Below, piece after piece: positions 12,501-23,530 of a DNA stretch of 64,000 nt. Origin of the DNA: Macquaria australasica (lineage: Eukaryota; Chordata; Actinopteri; Centrarchiformes; Percichthyidae). Positions within the stretch are counted from its first letter, which is position 1, and each line of letters begins with the position of its first letter. The DNA lies in assembly GCA_005408345.1 (NCBI GenBank), contig SEMN01000017.1, positions 1,488,001 through 1,552,000 of the forward strand, given 5' to 3'. A program made the position numbers and the translations under genes. The notes under the pieces were generated by a model. That model saw only the letters and a program-made list of their open reading frames with translations. It did no database searches and was not told where the DNA came from.

Positions 12501-13537
12501 TTTTTTCTTCTTACAGCTAAAATCCAGATCAAGCAAAAGGGTGAAGGCATCTCTGTGTACGCTCCCAGCCACGGTCTTCATGAAGTCTACTTTGAGAAGA
12601 ACTCATGGATGGTAAATGCAACGTCGACTATAGACAATTTAAGAATAGGTCTAAAATGTATATCTTTTCATTAAAATATAAAGTGTTTGGTGGTTTTTTT
12701 TGTGCATAAATTAATTCCAGGCTTAAAAGTGTGACCTCTGAGAAAAAAGATAAAGACAACTTTCAAGAACTAATACACTTTTGATAAATTTGACAGATTC
12801 TGTATATTTGATGTAATGTAATGTCTCATTTGATCTTGCCATGCAGGTTAAAGTTACGGACTGGATGAAGGGACAGACCTGTGGACTTTGTGGAAAGGCT
12901 GATGGGGAAGTCAGACAGGAGTACCGCACACCCAACGGACGCCTGACCAAGAACACAGTCAGCTACGCTCATTCCTGGGTTCTGCCTGCTGAGAGCTGCA
13001 GGGACACTACTGGTGAGACCCAACGCCACATCCTCTTTTCCACTGTGATGTAACACAATGCTTATATCACTGCATATAGTTAAAGCAAGAATTTTAAACA
13101 TGTAATGATGCACTGAATCCATCAGAAACTCACTTATCAACACTTTACCCTTACAGAGTGCCATATGAAGCTTGAATCTGTGCAGCTGGACAGGCAGGTT
13201 AACATCCATGGGCAGGAATCCAAATGCTACTCTATTGAGCCTGTGCTGCGCTGCCTGCCAGGCTGCCTCCCTGTGAAGACCACCACCGTCACTGTTGGCT
13301 TCCACTGCCTGCCTGCTGGTGAGTCTGCAAGAAATTGCTGCTGCATGTTCAAGAGACAGAATATAAAGATGTGGAGAAAAAAAATACACAGTTCCTAATT
13401 GCCCTGCTCTCTTCACTTGTGCAGATTCTGCCCTGAACCGCCCTGAGAGTCTGAGCAACATCTACGATAAGAGCGAGGACCTGAGGGAAACAGTATTAGC
13501 CCACCTAGCCTGCAGCTGCACTGCTCAGTGCGCTTAA
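3612..13537 (+). CDS. vtg: Vitellogenin, complete type with phosvitin (VtgAa-like), 34 exons
   Basis: Yolk precursor secreted by liver under oestrogen and taken up by oocytes. Exons: 3612-3651, 4777-4797, 5047-5198, 5286-5537, 5622-5783, 5861-6009, 6101-6251, 6353-6510, 6630-6795, 6877-7002, 7097-7315, 7401-7618, 7709-7806, 7886-8010, 8098-8199, 8316-8435, 8538-8724, 9157-9250, 9340-9525, 9634-9775, 9858-10074, 10158-10585, 10689-10733, 10821-10901, 11008-11214, 11318-11460, 11549-11684, 11775-11898, 11991-12171, 12258-12352, 12517-12611, 12847-13012, 13157-13318, 13425-13537. They sum to 5061 bases (1686 residues). All borders are GT-AG. Residues 1-15 are a signal peptide (MRAVVLALTLALVAG). 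A lipid-transport lipovitellin heavy chain follows. Residues 1084-1169 are the polyserine phosvitin, then the lipovitellin light chain. From about residue 1417 a von Willebrand D-type region carries CGLCG, followed by a cysteine-rich C-terminus. The presence of phosvitin rules out VtgC. The N-terminus (APDFDAGKTYVYKYEALLLG) looks more like VtgAa than VtgAb. The gene appears intact. Confidence 0.97.
6541..6598 (+). repeat. A-rich and (TA)n tract in vitellogenin intron 8
   Basis: Adenine-rich sequence runs into an uninterrupted TA run, about 30 bases before the exon 9 acceptor. It is a likely length-polymorphic site. Confidence 0.9.
10321..10579 (+). repeat. Phosvitin polyserine tract encoded by AGC/TCC codon runs
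   Basis: Serine-rich coding sequence in exon 22. It includes a nearly pure AGC run at about 10440-10478 and TCC/TCT clusters either side. Serines are the phosphate carriers of phosvitin. The AGC run is a trinucleotide microsatellite, so the number of serines may vary between alleles. Confidence 0.9.
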
Positions 13538-13589
13538 TATCACTTTCTACTGTCAATCACATAAATCATGTGTGTTTTGAATATACTTT

Positions 13590-13595
13590 AATAAA
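13590..13595 (+). terminator. Vitellogenin polyadenylation signal
   Basis: AATAAA lies 53 bases after the stop codon, in the expected position for the short 3' leader of vitellogenin mRNA. Confidence 0.75.
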
Positions 13596-13599
13596 ATGC

Positions 13600-14922
13600 A
13601 TTTCAAATTAAGTTATCTGAAAGATATTTTTAATTATGGCAACTTCATAGAGCTCACAGAGAGAGTAATGATGCATTACTTTGAAGGAAAATGCACATTA
13701 TGGTAAATGTCCATCCTATCATTGTGAATCAAGCTAGTTTGGGAGGTTTTTTTTCCCCATAAAGAGAAAAACTTCAAGTCATCAATCCTAAAATAGTTTT
13801 ACAAAAAATTCAGTCACTGGATGGGGTATTTCTAGGTGATTGTTGTCAAAAAGTAAGAGTTTCAGTCACAACTTTCTGTGTACTTACCTCTTTACTACAG
13901 TCCCATTGAACTGCTGCTTCACTGTGTGGTTTACCTCAGTGGTGTCCATTTTGATGAGTTGACACCAATGAATGGGAGGAGACAGGTAACTCAACATTGT
14001 TTCCAATAGAGGCCAATAAAGGTCAAATGACAGGACACGCGTGTTTCAAGAGTGTATAATGAATGTTTCAAGAATATAAGATTGTCTAGAATACATCATG
14101 TCACATTCCTGTGGTAAGAATTATTCTCATCTGTCAATATAAGCCACAAAAATAAACATTAATATTAAAAAATGGTGAGAGGATTTTACATTCACCACCA
14201 GAGTGGTCTAACCTCAGGGTCCTACTACACATTACGTAATATGTGTTTAATTTTACAGCCTTTCTTACCATTTAATTGCAACATCATACATCACCCACAA
14301 CTAAGATAACTGCAAGTTACTAGAAAACAATGTTTTCAACCACATTTCTATATTAAACTATAGAAACACACTTCTTATTTTACCCAACAGCAGCATTAAA
14401 CCTACATTCTAAGACATTGTGCCAGTTGGCAAGATTAACATGATAACAGAAGCTGAAAAGCTGTGATATAAACGGCAACATTTAGGCAAGTTTAGGTGCA
14501 ACAGCAACCATTAACAAGGGCCATGCAACATCTCATTACCGGGACACATGATCTTTTGTGGCACACCTGCATTGCCAAAAAATACTAGCCTTAGACTAAG
14601 ATCCTAGACATAAGATATGACTGACAAAACAAGATTTACAGTGTCAGATAAATAAATAAATACATGTATCACATAGTCTAATTATTAAAACAGTAAGATA
14701 ATAAAAAAGAAACACATTTTCTCTCAGTCACACAGAGCACAGAACGCCAGCAGCTAACCAGTTTGTTTGGCTTCGACTGTTAACAGCTATTTAATCATTT
14801 TACAGTCTAACTGCAAGTGTTTGGCATTCACAATTCAGGTGTATTTCTGAAATACCACAAATCATCCATAATAAATGGACATTAACATTAATGCAGATTC
14901 ACATGACGAAAAGTGTTTGGCT
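13600..14922. other. Spacer between convergent vitellogenin and ssx2ip 3' ends
   Basis: AT-rich sequence with no recognisable coding segment. It should include the ssx2ip 3' untranslated region. I could not place a clear AATAAA for the minus strand close to the stop codon. Confidence 0.5.
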
Positions 14923-17900
14923 TTATATAGAGCTGTTCTTTTCCTTTGTGAGTGTGTGGCTGCTGTCGTCTTCGCTGTCATCCCACCGTCTGTGCTGAAC
15001 CGGAACATGTCCATTAAGAAAGATGTTCGATTCTTCAACATGTTCAGCCTTTCTCTTTGGTTTGGTTGAGCTGGAAATCAAATTTGACTAACAGTCAGGG
15101 ATACACAATAGCAGCATTCATTTACAGGCACATTATGTCATGATTTTTATTATTTCACAAACCGCTGTGCAAATAACGACACTGTACCTGTTTTCTGGGA
15201 TAAGGCAAAGTGTGCGATACAGGTCGGCCGTTGATGGTGATGTGAGGGGGACACATCTGGGTGTGGGGGAGGTTGTGTCAGACGGGCATTTGATGAGCTT
15301 TTCTGGAGCCGACGCTGCACTCGGCTTTGTTTCAGCTGCTAAGAAAAGATGAAAACTTATTGATCCTCGTGAGGAAAGAGATTTATTGATAGTTATAAAT
15401 AAAAGCAGGGAAAAATAATTTTAATATAAACCCATACTGTAACTCAAATATAAAAATAAACATTATTTAGTTGAATAAAACTGCATCAGAGAGTTGCGGT
15501 ATAAAAGAATGTGTTCAGTCTATTGATAACCTATAAGTGTCTTTATCATACAGTTTATTAATTACAGTTATTATTCCATAATCAACTTTGGAAGATCAAG
15601 AAAAAGATACTGCACAGTATCGGTGAACTGGGCCAGTGCAATGCAAAGGAGTAGACACTCACATATTAAAAAGGCACTTTTAGACTTTGACATCTGGGGT
15701 TTCTTTGAGTCAGCAAATGGACTCAAGTTTAAAAACTGGTGTTTGAGCCACGTTGCTCGATCCTCCTCGAAGGCCTTCCTCTGCAGGTTAATCCGAAACA
15801 AGACATCTCAAAAACAGTCACACTTTTTGAACTGTAAGTGAGCACACAGATATAAACGCGTCATCTTCATCCTGATTTTTGGAGAAATACGTTTCATAAA
15901 TCACCTCATGGCTAAGTCTTATAGCTGCTTCAGTGAAGTTCCTCCTCTCCCTCTCAAAGATCTTTCTCTGCTCCTCTAGGGTCTTCCACTCCTCTCGGAG
16001 GCGCTCTTTCTCCTGCAGCATGTAGCAGTCGCTCAGCAGGGACGCCGTCTCCTCATCACACGGAGAGCTCAGCTGCTGCTACAAGAAAAAGAACAGGCAT
16101 GGTTTGTTCAGCCAGGATTTAATAGAAAGAGTGTTAAGTACTGCAACAAACAAAACGCAGTATCTTTCCTCCAACATGCAAACAAGGTTTCAATTTAAGT
16201 GCTCGGTTAAGTATAAGAGAGAGTAAAGACTAAGGTAAAGCTACAATGGTCAACCATGAGACAATGTTATAAGTCAACTAATATTTAAAACTAGCAGTTT
16301 AAAATGTAAAACTTTCTAAGTATCCCTTGATTGAGTGATTGATTGTCTCAGAAATGCGACTTTGACTCTTGCCATTGGCCACTTGAAGTAACAAACTCTC
16401 CAGAAAGCTTAACGGCTAAAATTTCAGCGTAAATTCAGTCTTACCTGCAGGAGCTGCTGTTGGTTTTGAATAAAGTCTTTGCACTGCTGGATCTCCAGCT
16501 TCAGTCTGTCCATCTCCTCCTCATGAGTCTCTCGGGAAACAGCATCAGCGTTTTTACTCCCGCCTATCTGAGCCAAAGATGCTGAACAAACGACCCAGAA
16601 AATCTAATTTTACAATTATGTTTACATCCATCTTCCATGTATTGATTTTTAACAGTCTGGAATGTCATTTAAAAATTTGTCCGTCCATGTTTTAGTTTTA
16701 GCTTCCATACAAATCCTGATTTTTCTTGGACGGAACTAATCAAATCACAGTTTCATACAGCATATTACCAGTGATCAGACAAGTGGCTTTATAACATAAT
16801 GTAAGCATGCTTCGGTTACTCTGACAGTTTCTCTTACACATTCTTTGCTCTATGACTTTATTCTCGCAACATCAATGGTACAAAAAGTCACGAAAATTTT
16901 AAGACACTAGTTTTTTGCGTTAGAGAGGAATCTAAATCCCCTGGAAACCTTACATGACACAAAGTTACATTCCTTTATCTATCAAGGTCAAACAGTGACA
17001 GTATCCTACGTGACGACTACCTTGGCTGTCCAATCTTTCAACGTGGCTCTTGAGTCTCCTCCACTGGAGGCGAATACTGTTGGTCAGCTTCTCCCGGGCG
17101 TGAACACAATACAGCTCCACGGTTTCTTTACTGGAATCAAACACTTCCTCTTCCTCCTCCGAGTCAGCCTGACAATGACGATGAAAATATTTTTCAGTCT
17201 ATCGGTAGCACATCTGTCAAATGTGTCTAAAAGACTAAATAACAGGCATGAGGATGATTATCAGCTCTGAATCATAATTGTGATAGATTTTAGCCGTGGT
17301 TATTGTGTCTGCTTAATGAGCCACTTTGCAATCAGTGTTTTTAGGAATCTTTCCACTGAAATTGGTTGAGCAAGGTAAGAAATCTACTGTATAATGTCTA
17401 CATGCAGTTTATCAAAAGATCACATATATTCAAATTAATAAATATATGGGCAATGAGAGCAGTGATTTAGAATGAGAGAAAAGAGAAAAACAACCTGTCC
17501 TACCTGTACGCCATCATCTTGATGTTTGTCGCCTTTATGCGTTGGTTTCCTTGAACTTAGAATGGACACCATGTCTTTTTTCATCTGCTGCAACACTTTC
17601 TTCAACTCTGCATTTTCCAGCAGCAACTCCCTTTGTCGGGTGTCATAGTCACTGAGCAGAGTCTTATACATCTCCCCCTCATGCCTTGGGATGAGGAAAA
17701 CAATCATCTGTGTTTATTCATCCGTTATAATCTCATGTACGCAACACATCTACAGAGGAAACTTATTAAAGCTACAGTAACATCCAGGATTCAGCAGCAA
17801 CAGCATGTTTGAAGCCTATGTTCCTAAAATAAAACTGTGTCACCTAGAAAACTGACAAAGGAGCTGATGTGCAAATTGTTTGAGATGCAAAATGGGTAGT

Positions 17901-19786
17901 ACTTTCTCGGATCATTTCTTTCTCCTCTGTTCCTGCGTTTTTTTAAATTTACAACTACAAATGTGTCTTTAGAGACAAGGTTCATAGATACTGTAAAATG
18001 ACTAGACAAAAAAGCCATGAGACAGTGAACTTACTTTGCTTCTGTCTTTTCAGTTTTCCAAAGGCTTCTCTTCCCATCAGCTCTTCCAATGTTGTTTAAT
18101 ACATCGATGGCTGAAAGCAAGAAAGACGAATGTCGAAAATCAGAAATTAAAGAGTCTCAAAGGTCATGTAAATTTTAATCTTGTGTGTAAAGATGTTGGC
18201 TTAATTTTAAAATCGTTATATGTTGTTGCAAAGGATGAGACAAAGGATGGGATGAATAGGTTTTCCATTTAACCTTGTTTCCTCTCCTTTTTGTCAACCA
18301 GAAGTTGATTCAAGCGCTCCTTTAGTTTGTTAAATTCTCTTTCTTTCCTTTTCATCTCATGATTGTACTGGCTGGCCCGACTTGCAATTATGTTTTGAAG
18401 TTTTTGCACCTGGCAGGGGAAAATAAAACAAGCGTTTACTGTTTAAATTGTCATGCGTATCCACCTAAGAGAAAAAAAAAACCTGCCTGTGGATTCACTC
18501 AACACTGTCTGGGGCAGTAATTCCAAGGAAAGTACCTCTTCTTTTTCATTTTTCAGGCAGTTTTGCAAACTCTTCACTTTCAGCTGCAGCTGTCGTTCTC
18601 TCTCAAGGAGTCCCGTGTTTTCTCTCTTGGACAGTTCAAGCTGTTCCTATGATAACAGAACAACATTGACATGGACATGGGCATTTAATATTTATTGACA
18701 AGAAACTCTTGATGTGCTTAGTTTTGGTTCCACATTTGTCTTGTTATCTATATTTTCATTTGAATACAATATTAATATGGAGGAATCACTGGGTTTAAAT
18801 GTCAGTATACTTTTAGTTGGGTGCTGGTGAGCTGCAGGTAGTCCACATTGCTGCTGGACTTAAGCTGCTCCACTTCCATGTTTTCCAGGGTTCTGAGGCC
18901 CCTGCGGTGCAGCTGAATCAGGTCGTACATGCAATTCAGCACAACCACAACATTCATCTCTGAGCTGCCGCCCGACTCCGTCCAGACTGGTGGCAGGCCA
19001 AGCGATGACACCTCCTGTAAAAAGGAGAGCAAAGGAAGAAAAGAACATAGAGAAAAGGATGTGAAAGACGAGCCAGACTCAAACCCAGGACATTGCAGTC
19101 ATATTGTACATTTCTTAGCCCACGAGCATTTACATTTCAATAACTGTGCTAATAATACATCAAAGACACATGTGAGGTTACCAACCTGATTGATGTGGGA
19201 TAGACATTCTTGCACGTTCTGCTCTGTGCAAAAGGTACTGAGCATGTAGGACTTTCTGTGGAGGGGCAGCGATGATTGGCTAAACCGCCTCAAGAGGGAT
19301 GTTCTACATTCAACAGAGCTGCTGCAAATATCCTTGACTACTGGGAGAAAAAAAATGTCTGTCAAATATATACAGAATGGCCTATGCTAATTTGTTAACA
19401 CACAAAAAAAGGAAAACACTTCATTCTTATACAGTAAATATTACCGGAAGTGAGGTTGCTATTGGTGCAAAAACTAAGAATAGCATTCATCTGCTATTTG
19501 TGTTAGTTTAACCTGTTCCTAACTCACAAGGCTTGATACAGAGCACAAGAAAGAGGTCAAAATTATACAGTAACCTACACACAACGGCTGAAGGCAGAAC
19601 ACTGCAGTACTGTACTTCAGTTCATCTAACTACTACTGTCTAATTATTACAAATTATTGTACAGTTTCTGAGACATGTAAGGTGTTTTACAACCGCCTAC
19701 ATGCTGAACATGTCTCATTCACTGTGCATATTCGCTGGTCTTCAAAGATGTCAAAATCTAAACTCACCCAGGGAGGACTCTGGCAT
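14923..19786 (-). CDS. ssx2ip: SSX2-interacting protein (ADIP/Msd1-like), 13 coding exons
   Basis: Centrosome and centriolar-satellite coiled-coil protein; the mammalian protein anchors microtubules, helps ciliogenesis, and was also described as an afadin/alpha-actinin partner. Exons from the start: 19786-19768, 19340-19186, 19014-18811, 18646-18536, 18409-18274, 18110-18035, 17684-17504, 17168-17021, 16581-16445, 16078-15905, 15780-15663, 15338-15188, 15070-14923. They sum to 1758 bases (585 residues; human about 614). Blocks that match the human protein closely include VQKLQNIIASRASQYNHEMK, ENAELKKVLQQMKKDM, RRNFTEAAIRL and RKAFEEDRATWLKHQFLN. Several heptad-rich helices fill the middle. 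The C-terminal exons are serine/proline-rich and charged. The ATG at 19786 gives MPESSLG and lies in an exon whose noncoding part runs to 19882. It is convergent with vitellogenin. Confidence 0.95.
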
Positions 19787-19882
19787 TGTTGCAGTGCAGC
19801 CTTCAGGCTACGTGTCTGGATCATGTACTACATGTGCAGGATACACAAAGCTCGCCACAAGATCCACCTACGCACTCTGCTC
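19787..19882 (-). promoter_or_regulatory. ssx2ip: ssx2ip 5' untranslated exon part with short upstream ORFs
   Basis: The acceptor CAG ends at 19883 and leaves 96 noncoding bases before the main ATG. On the minus strand this leader holds a minimal start-stop uORF, ATG directly followed by TAG (19833-19828). A second ATG at 19824 reads in another frame and stops just inside the next exon. Both could dampen translation. Confidence 0.6.
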
Positions 19883-19889
19883 CTGAAAT

Positions 19890-21790
19890 AGAGGGTCAGA
19901 TTAGCGGCGCCCATTCAACACAGTCTGGATTACAAGGCAATGAGAGTAAACATGCAGCGGTGAGGGGTGGAAACACAGAGCAACCTTAATAACGTAGTGT
20001 GAGGACAGCAGATTCACAAGGGCTAATTCATTAATCTATCACAGGCAACGAGCTGAACAGTGATCACGTAGTGTACTCACAGCCACCCTATAGATTATTT
20101 AAAATTCTATATTCAAATTTATTTAGAGTCTTTTACAAAGCTTCTTATGATTGTTATGTTGATCTTGTTGTTGCTGTTGTGGTTGTTGTATTACACCGCT
20201 GTCACTGCAGGAGTATTTAACAGGTTACAGGTTGGGACCAGGCCAGTATCTTATCTCAATGCTCTTATCAGCTGATCAGACTAATCCCGAACAGACAGCA
20301 TGGGGATTTGTCTGCAGAACCACACAATCAGAAACATGATGAAAACAGTTTTCCTCTAGTAGTAATAATGCCTGTGTTTTCAACAAATAGACACAATATA
20401 CAGATATTACGGAAGATGTACAACACCTCATCCTGGGACAGCAACTATCAGAGCACGAGCAGAAGCCGCATTTAAAAATGTTATATTTATTTTATGAAGA
20501 ACATTTTGTGAACTTCATTTTTTCATACATTTTAGTCATGAGGAGGCTGTGACTCATCATTAACTCAGGGGGACCTACCCTTTGGTTTCAGTGATACTTA
20601 ATCAGTCTGGCGAGACAGATGGCAAGCCTACAGCCACACAGCTTAACAAGGCCAGACCCTGCTTAGACTGACTACTCAACAAGTGTTAACCTTTAATTCA
20701 TTAGTCAAACTTCTTCATAGTATGAAATCTACAAAGGGAAATTTCTAAGTAAGCATTTACAGAACGGATTTTAAGTTTTGTGGTCCCTCTGAGGTACGTA
20801 TGATAAGAATATGCTGTTAATTTGAGTGACATTTTAGACCAGATTCTCAACCATGAGGGTTACTCGACAGGATCACAGGAGATAGCTGAGACTGATCTGC
20901 TTACACTCAGTTTATATGTACACCTAGCTAAAACTAATGCAGTCTAATACAACAGCCCTGCAATAAATCCTGCCTTAATAAAAGGTTATAATGTTCAGTT
21001 TTTAAATTTCTATTCAGTCTATTTTGTCACCCTAGTTGATATAAATTTGGGGTGGGCAAGAAATTAGACATACCTCTCAGTACAATGTTAATACAATACA
21101 GTTCAGCAGCACCACAAGCTGACCATGAAGCTGAATCGAAACCTCTCTAAAGCAGTTTCAACAAAAACTGAGCATTATAACCTTCATGAAGGCAGGATTT
21201 ATTGCAGAACTGTTGTATTAGCCTGTATTGTTTTTAGCTAGATGTAGCTAATAAACTGAGATATATTCAAATATCCTTGGCTTGTAAAATGTAACGTTAT
21301 GCAGTGTGACTGTACAGTGTACCCAAACTGACACCTTAGCAGCTCTCTCGTTGCTGGGACTGGTCAGAAAATGTTGTAAAAACACAGACTTGTGTGAGCA
21401 GAGAGTATTTACTAGGTTACCTTACACCTACGTGCCTCCTGACAGTTAAGTGTGCGAAACAAATGCTAGTTGTGTCACATTGTTTCGGCTACGGTTTAAC
21501 TCACGCACGTGTGCCACATACAGACAACCGTGGAATAGCCTGGGACAAATGTAGCTAGTTGGGTTGTTGATGTGTAACCTTAGTACTGAGTCAATAAACC
21601 AACGTTAAGAAAATAAAACTAAGCAAAGGTTATGCGGGTTGCCCACTGAGCGCCCCCACCCCCCACCTCAAAGCATCTGACACAGAAGCCCAACGGCTGG
21701 CTATCTTAGCCAAACAAGTCGACTAGTTACGACAGCAGACGTTTAAAATGTTGACTTTATAAAGAAGTGAATGGCTAAATGTTTCCAGTA
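19890..21790 (-). other. First intron of ssx2ip
   Basis: No coding exon was recognised. The intron contains a long fold-back element (20906-21260) and otherwise unremarkable AT-rich sequence. Confidence 0.55.
20906..21260. mobile_element. Fold-back MITE with ~98-bp inverted arms
   Basis: Bases 20906-21003 and the reverse complement of 21163-21260 align over their whole length with a moderate number of mismatches. Shared blocks include CTGCAATAAATCCTGCCTT, CTAATACAACAG and GGTTATAATG. About 160 bases separate the arms. No transposase is present, so it is a non-autonomous element or a decayed palindrome. Target duplications were not clear. Confidence 0.75.
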
Positions 21791-21799
21791 CTTACTTAC

Positions 21800-21990
21800 T
21801 TAACGCTGCGGTTTGTATTTCCCCAGTTGCTCCTCGCTTCAGGACGCAGCGGATCCTCAATCCACGTCGGTCCGAATGACAGAACACGCCGCTGCACGCA
21901 AACCAAGCAGCACGCCAATTGGCCGACTCGTTGTCTAGCAACCAAGCACGGCTCAATACGATTGGCCCTTGGCTGTTCAGGCACTTCAAC
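21800..21990 (-). promoter_or_regulatory. ssx2ip: ssx2ip noncoding first exon and promoter with RFX X-box and CCAAT motifs
   Basis: A donor (GTAAGT, minus strand) ends the probable first exon at 21800. Just upstream the DNA turns GC-rich and holds GTTGTCTAGCAAC (21930-21942), a good match to the palindromic RFX X-box, flanked by CCAATTGG (about 21915) and an inverted CCAAT (GATTGG, about 21960). The transcription start is not determined. RFX factors drive ciliary genes, which fits the role of Ssx2ip. Confidence 0.6.
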
Positions 21991-22019
21991 GGCAATTAAT
22001 TTTTTTAAAGTGCCGTTAT

Positions 22020-23530
22020 AATTATGCCAATGTTATTGTTTAAAACACTATCCTAAAGAATGCATATAATAGTTTTTTTACTTTTGGTATCACGACCGTA
22101 TATTTTGAACTACTGACTTCTTATCAGTTAAGTTTACTGTATTTATTGCTATATTCAGAAATACCAGCCAAAGTCACTTAAATGTCTAAGATGCCATACT
22201 TCAAAATTGTCAGATGTTTTAATTAATTATCTGACATAATGCAGTGAAAGTTATGTATTTTTCTACTATTTTGCATTTGTAACTTGATAGATACACCCTA
22301 AGAATGAACAAAATTATAACTTTAAAGCAACTTTAATGCAATTTATACAATCACTGAATATAAGAACAGTACAATAAAATAGCTCATTGCACTGCACAGT
22401 AAGCAATACCTTACAAAAACTACTACAAACAACTGTGCATTCTTATTTTACAAAAGTAATGAGTTCACTTGGCTACATTTGTGTGTATCAAATCTATTCT
22501 GCATCAACAAGGCATGCAAAAATGGGAAAATTCAAAGCAAAGAACATCATTTGGAAATCACAAGTAGCTTCAATGGAAGAGTTTGGTTCCAAAGTACTTG
22601 TACACCCAATTTGAGTAAAATTGACTTTTTTCGCAACACAGATTATTACTTACAAAAATAATAGCATTAACAATGGCTCCCTTTTTTAACTTCCAAAGAC
22701 GCAACTCCAGTGAGCAATCGTGCAATACTGGGGCCCTAATTGGCCAAACTAAATGGAAAAAAGCCAAGTTTATTAATTACACCTGTGCTTTTTCTGCTAT
22801 GACATGTATTGTCTGCAGTGTAAAAGGCCTTAACCCATTCAGATGCCAGTTCTTAGTCCAAATGTTTGAAATGTAATTATCTTTGACTCTGACGAAGACA
22901 CAGAAACATTCGTTTGTTACAATTAAAGGCTGCAAATCAACCAGTGTGCTCTAGTCTCTGTTTTCCCCTTGAGAGTTCTTTGAAAAGTTATATTTACTTA
23001 ATGTAAGAGAGGGTTCTCTTAATTTTCAGGCAGTGAATATCTCCTTTACTTTTAATTTATCAGAAAAAAGCAAAAGTGCCTGAATTGCAAAAATACAAAT
23101 AAAGCTATTTAAGAGAGAAAATAATAATAATGTGTGATTAAAACAGCATTTCCTCAACTCTGGCATGTTGCTCTGCATATTTTTTTACATTCTTCCCAAC
23201 AAGTACAAAAAAACAAACAAATATTGTGCATTTCTAGTTATTTCTACAAATGATTATCAAAGGGATCTTGCTTGTCATCATCACTTCTGGTCACAACAAT
23301 GGAACCATGATAGTGACAAACACTTTTGAAACACTTTACTCGTAACATCTATTGGATTTACAGTTCAGTATGACATTAAAATTTATGATGAACTATTTGT
23401 TCATCCTATCCTTGTATCTTCACATTTAACCTTTAACATAGCTCACTGGAAAACAATTCAATTGCACAACACAAAGCCTGACCAGTTTTCATATAGTTAT
23501 TTTCACATTTCAAGCTCTATAAACCCAGAT
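22020..23530. other. Spacer and 3' untranslated DNA of the guanylate cyclase
   Basis: AT-rich, no domain-bearing frames. A minus-strand AATAAA lies at about 22774-22769 and could end the cyclase transcript. The rest is featureless to me. Confidence 0.45.

Noticed and set aside
12826..13461. 211-residue open frame on the minus strand
   Set aside because: It overlaps three well-spliced vitellogenin exons in antisense and has no recognisable domain.
3612..13537. Phosvitinless vitellogenin (VtgC)
   Set aside because: A clear polyserine phosvitin and the full C-terminal cysteine-rich region are present.
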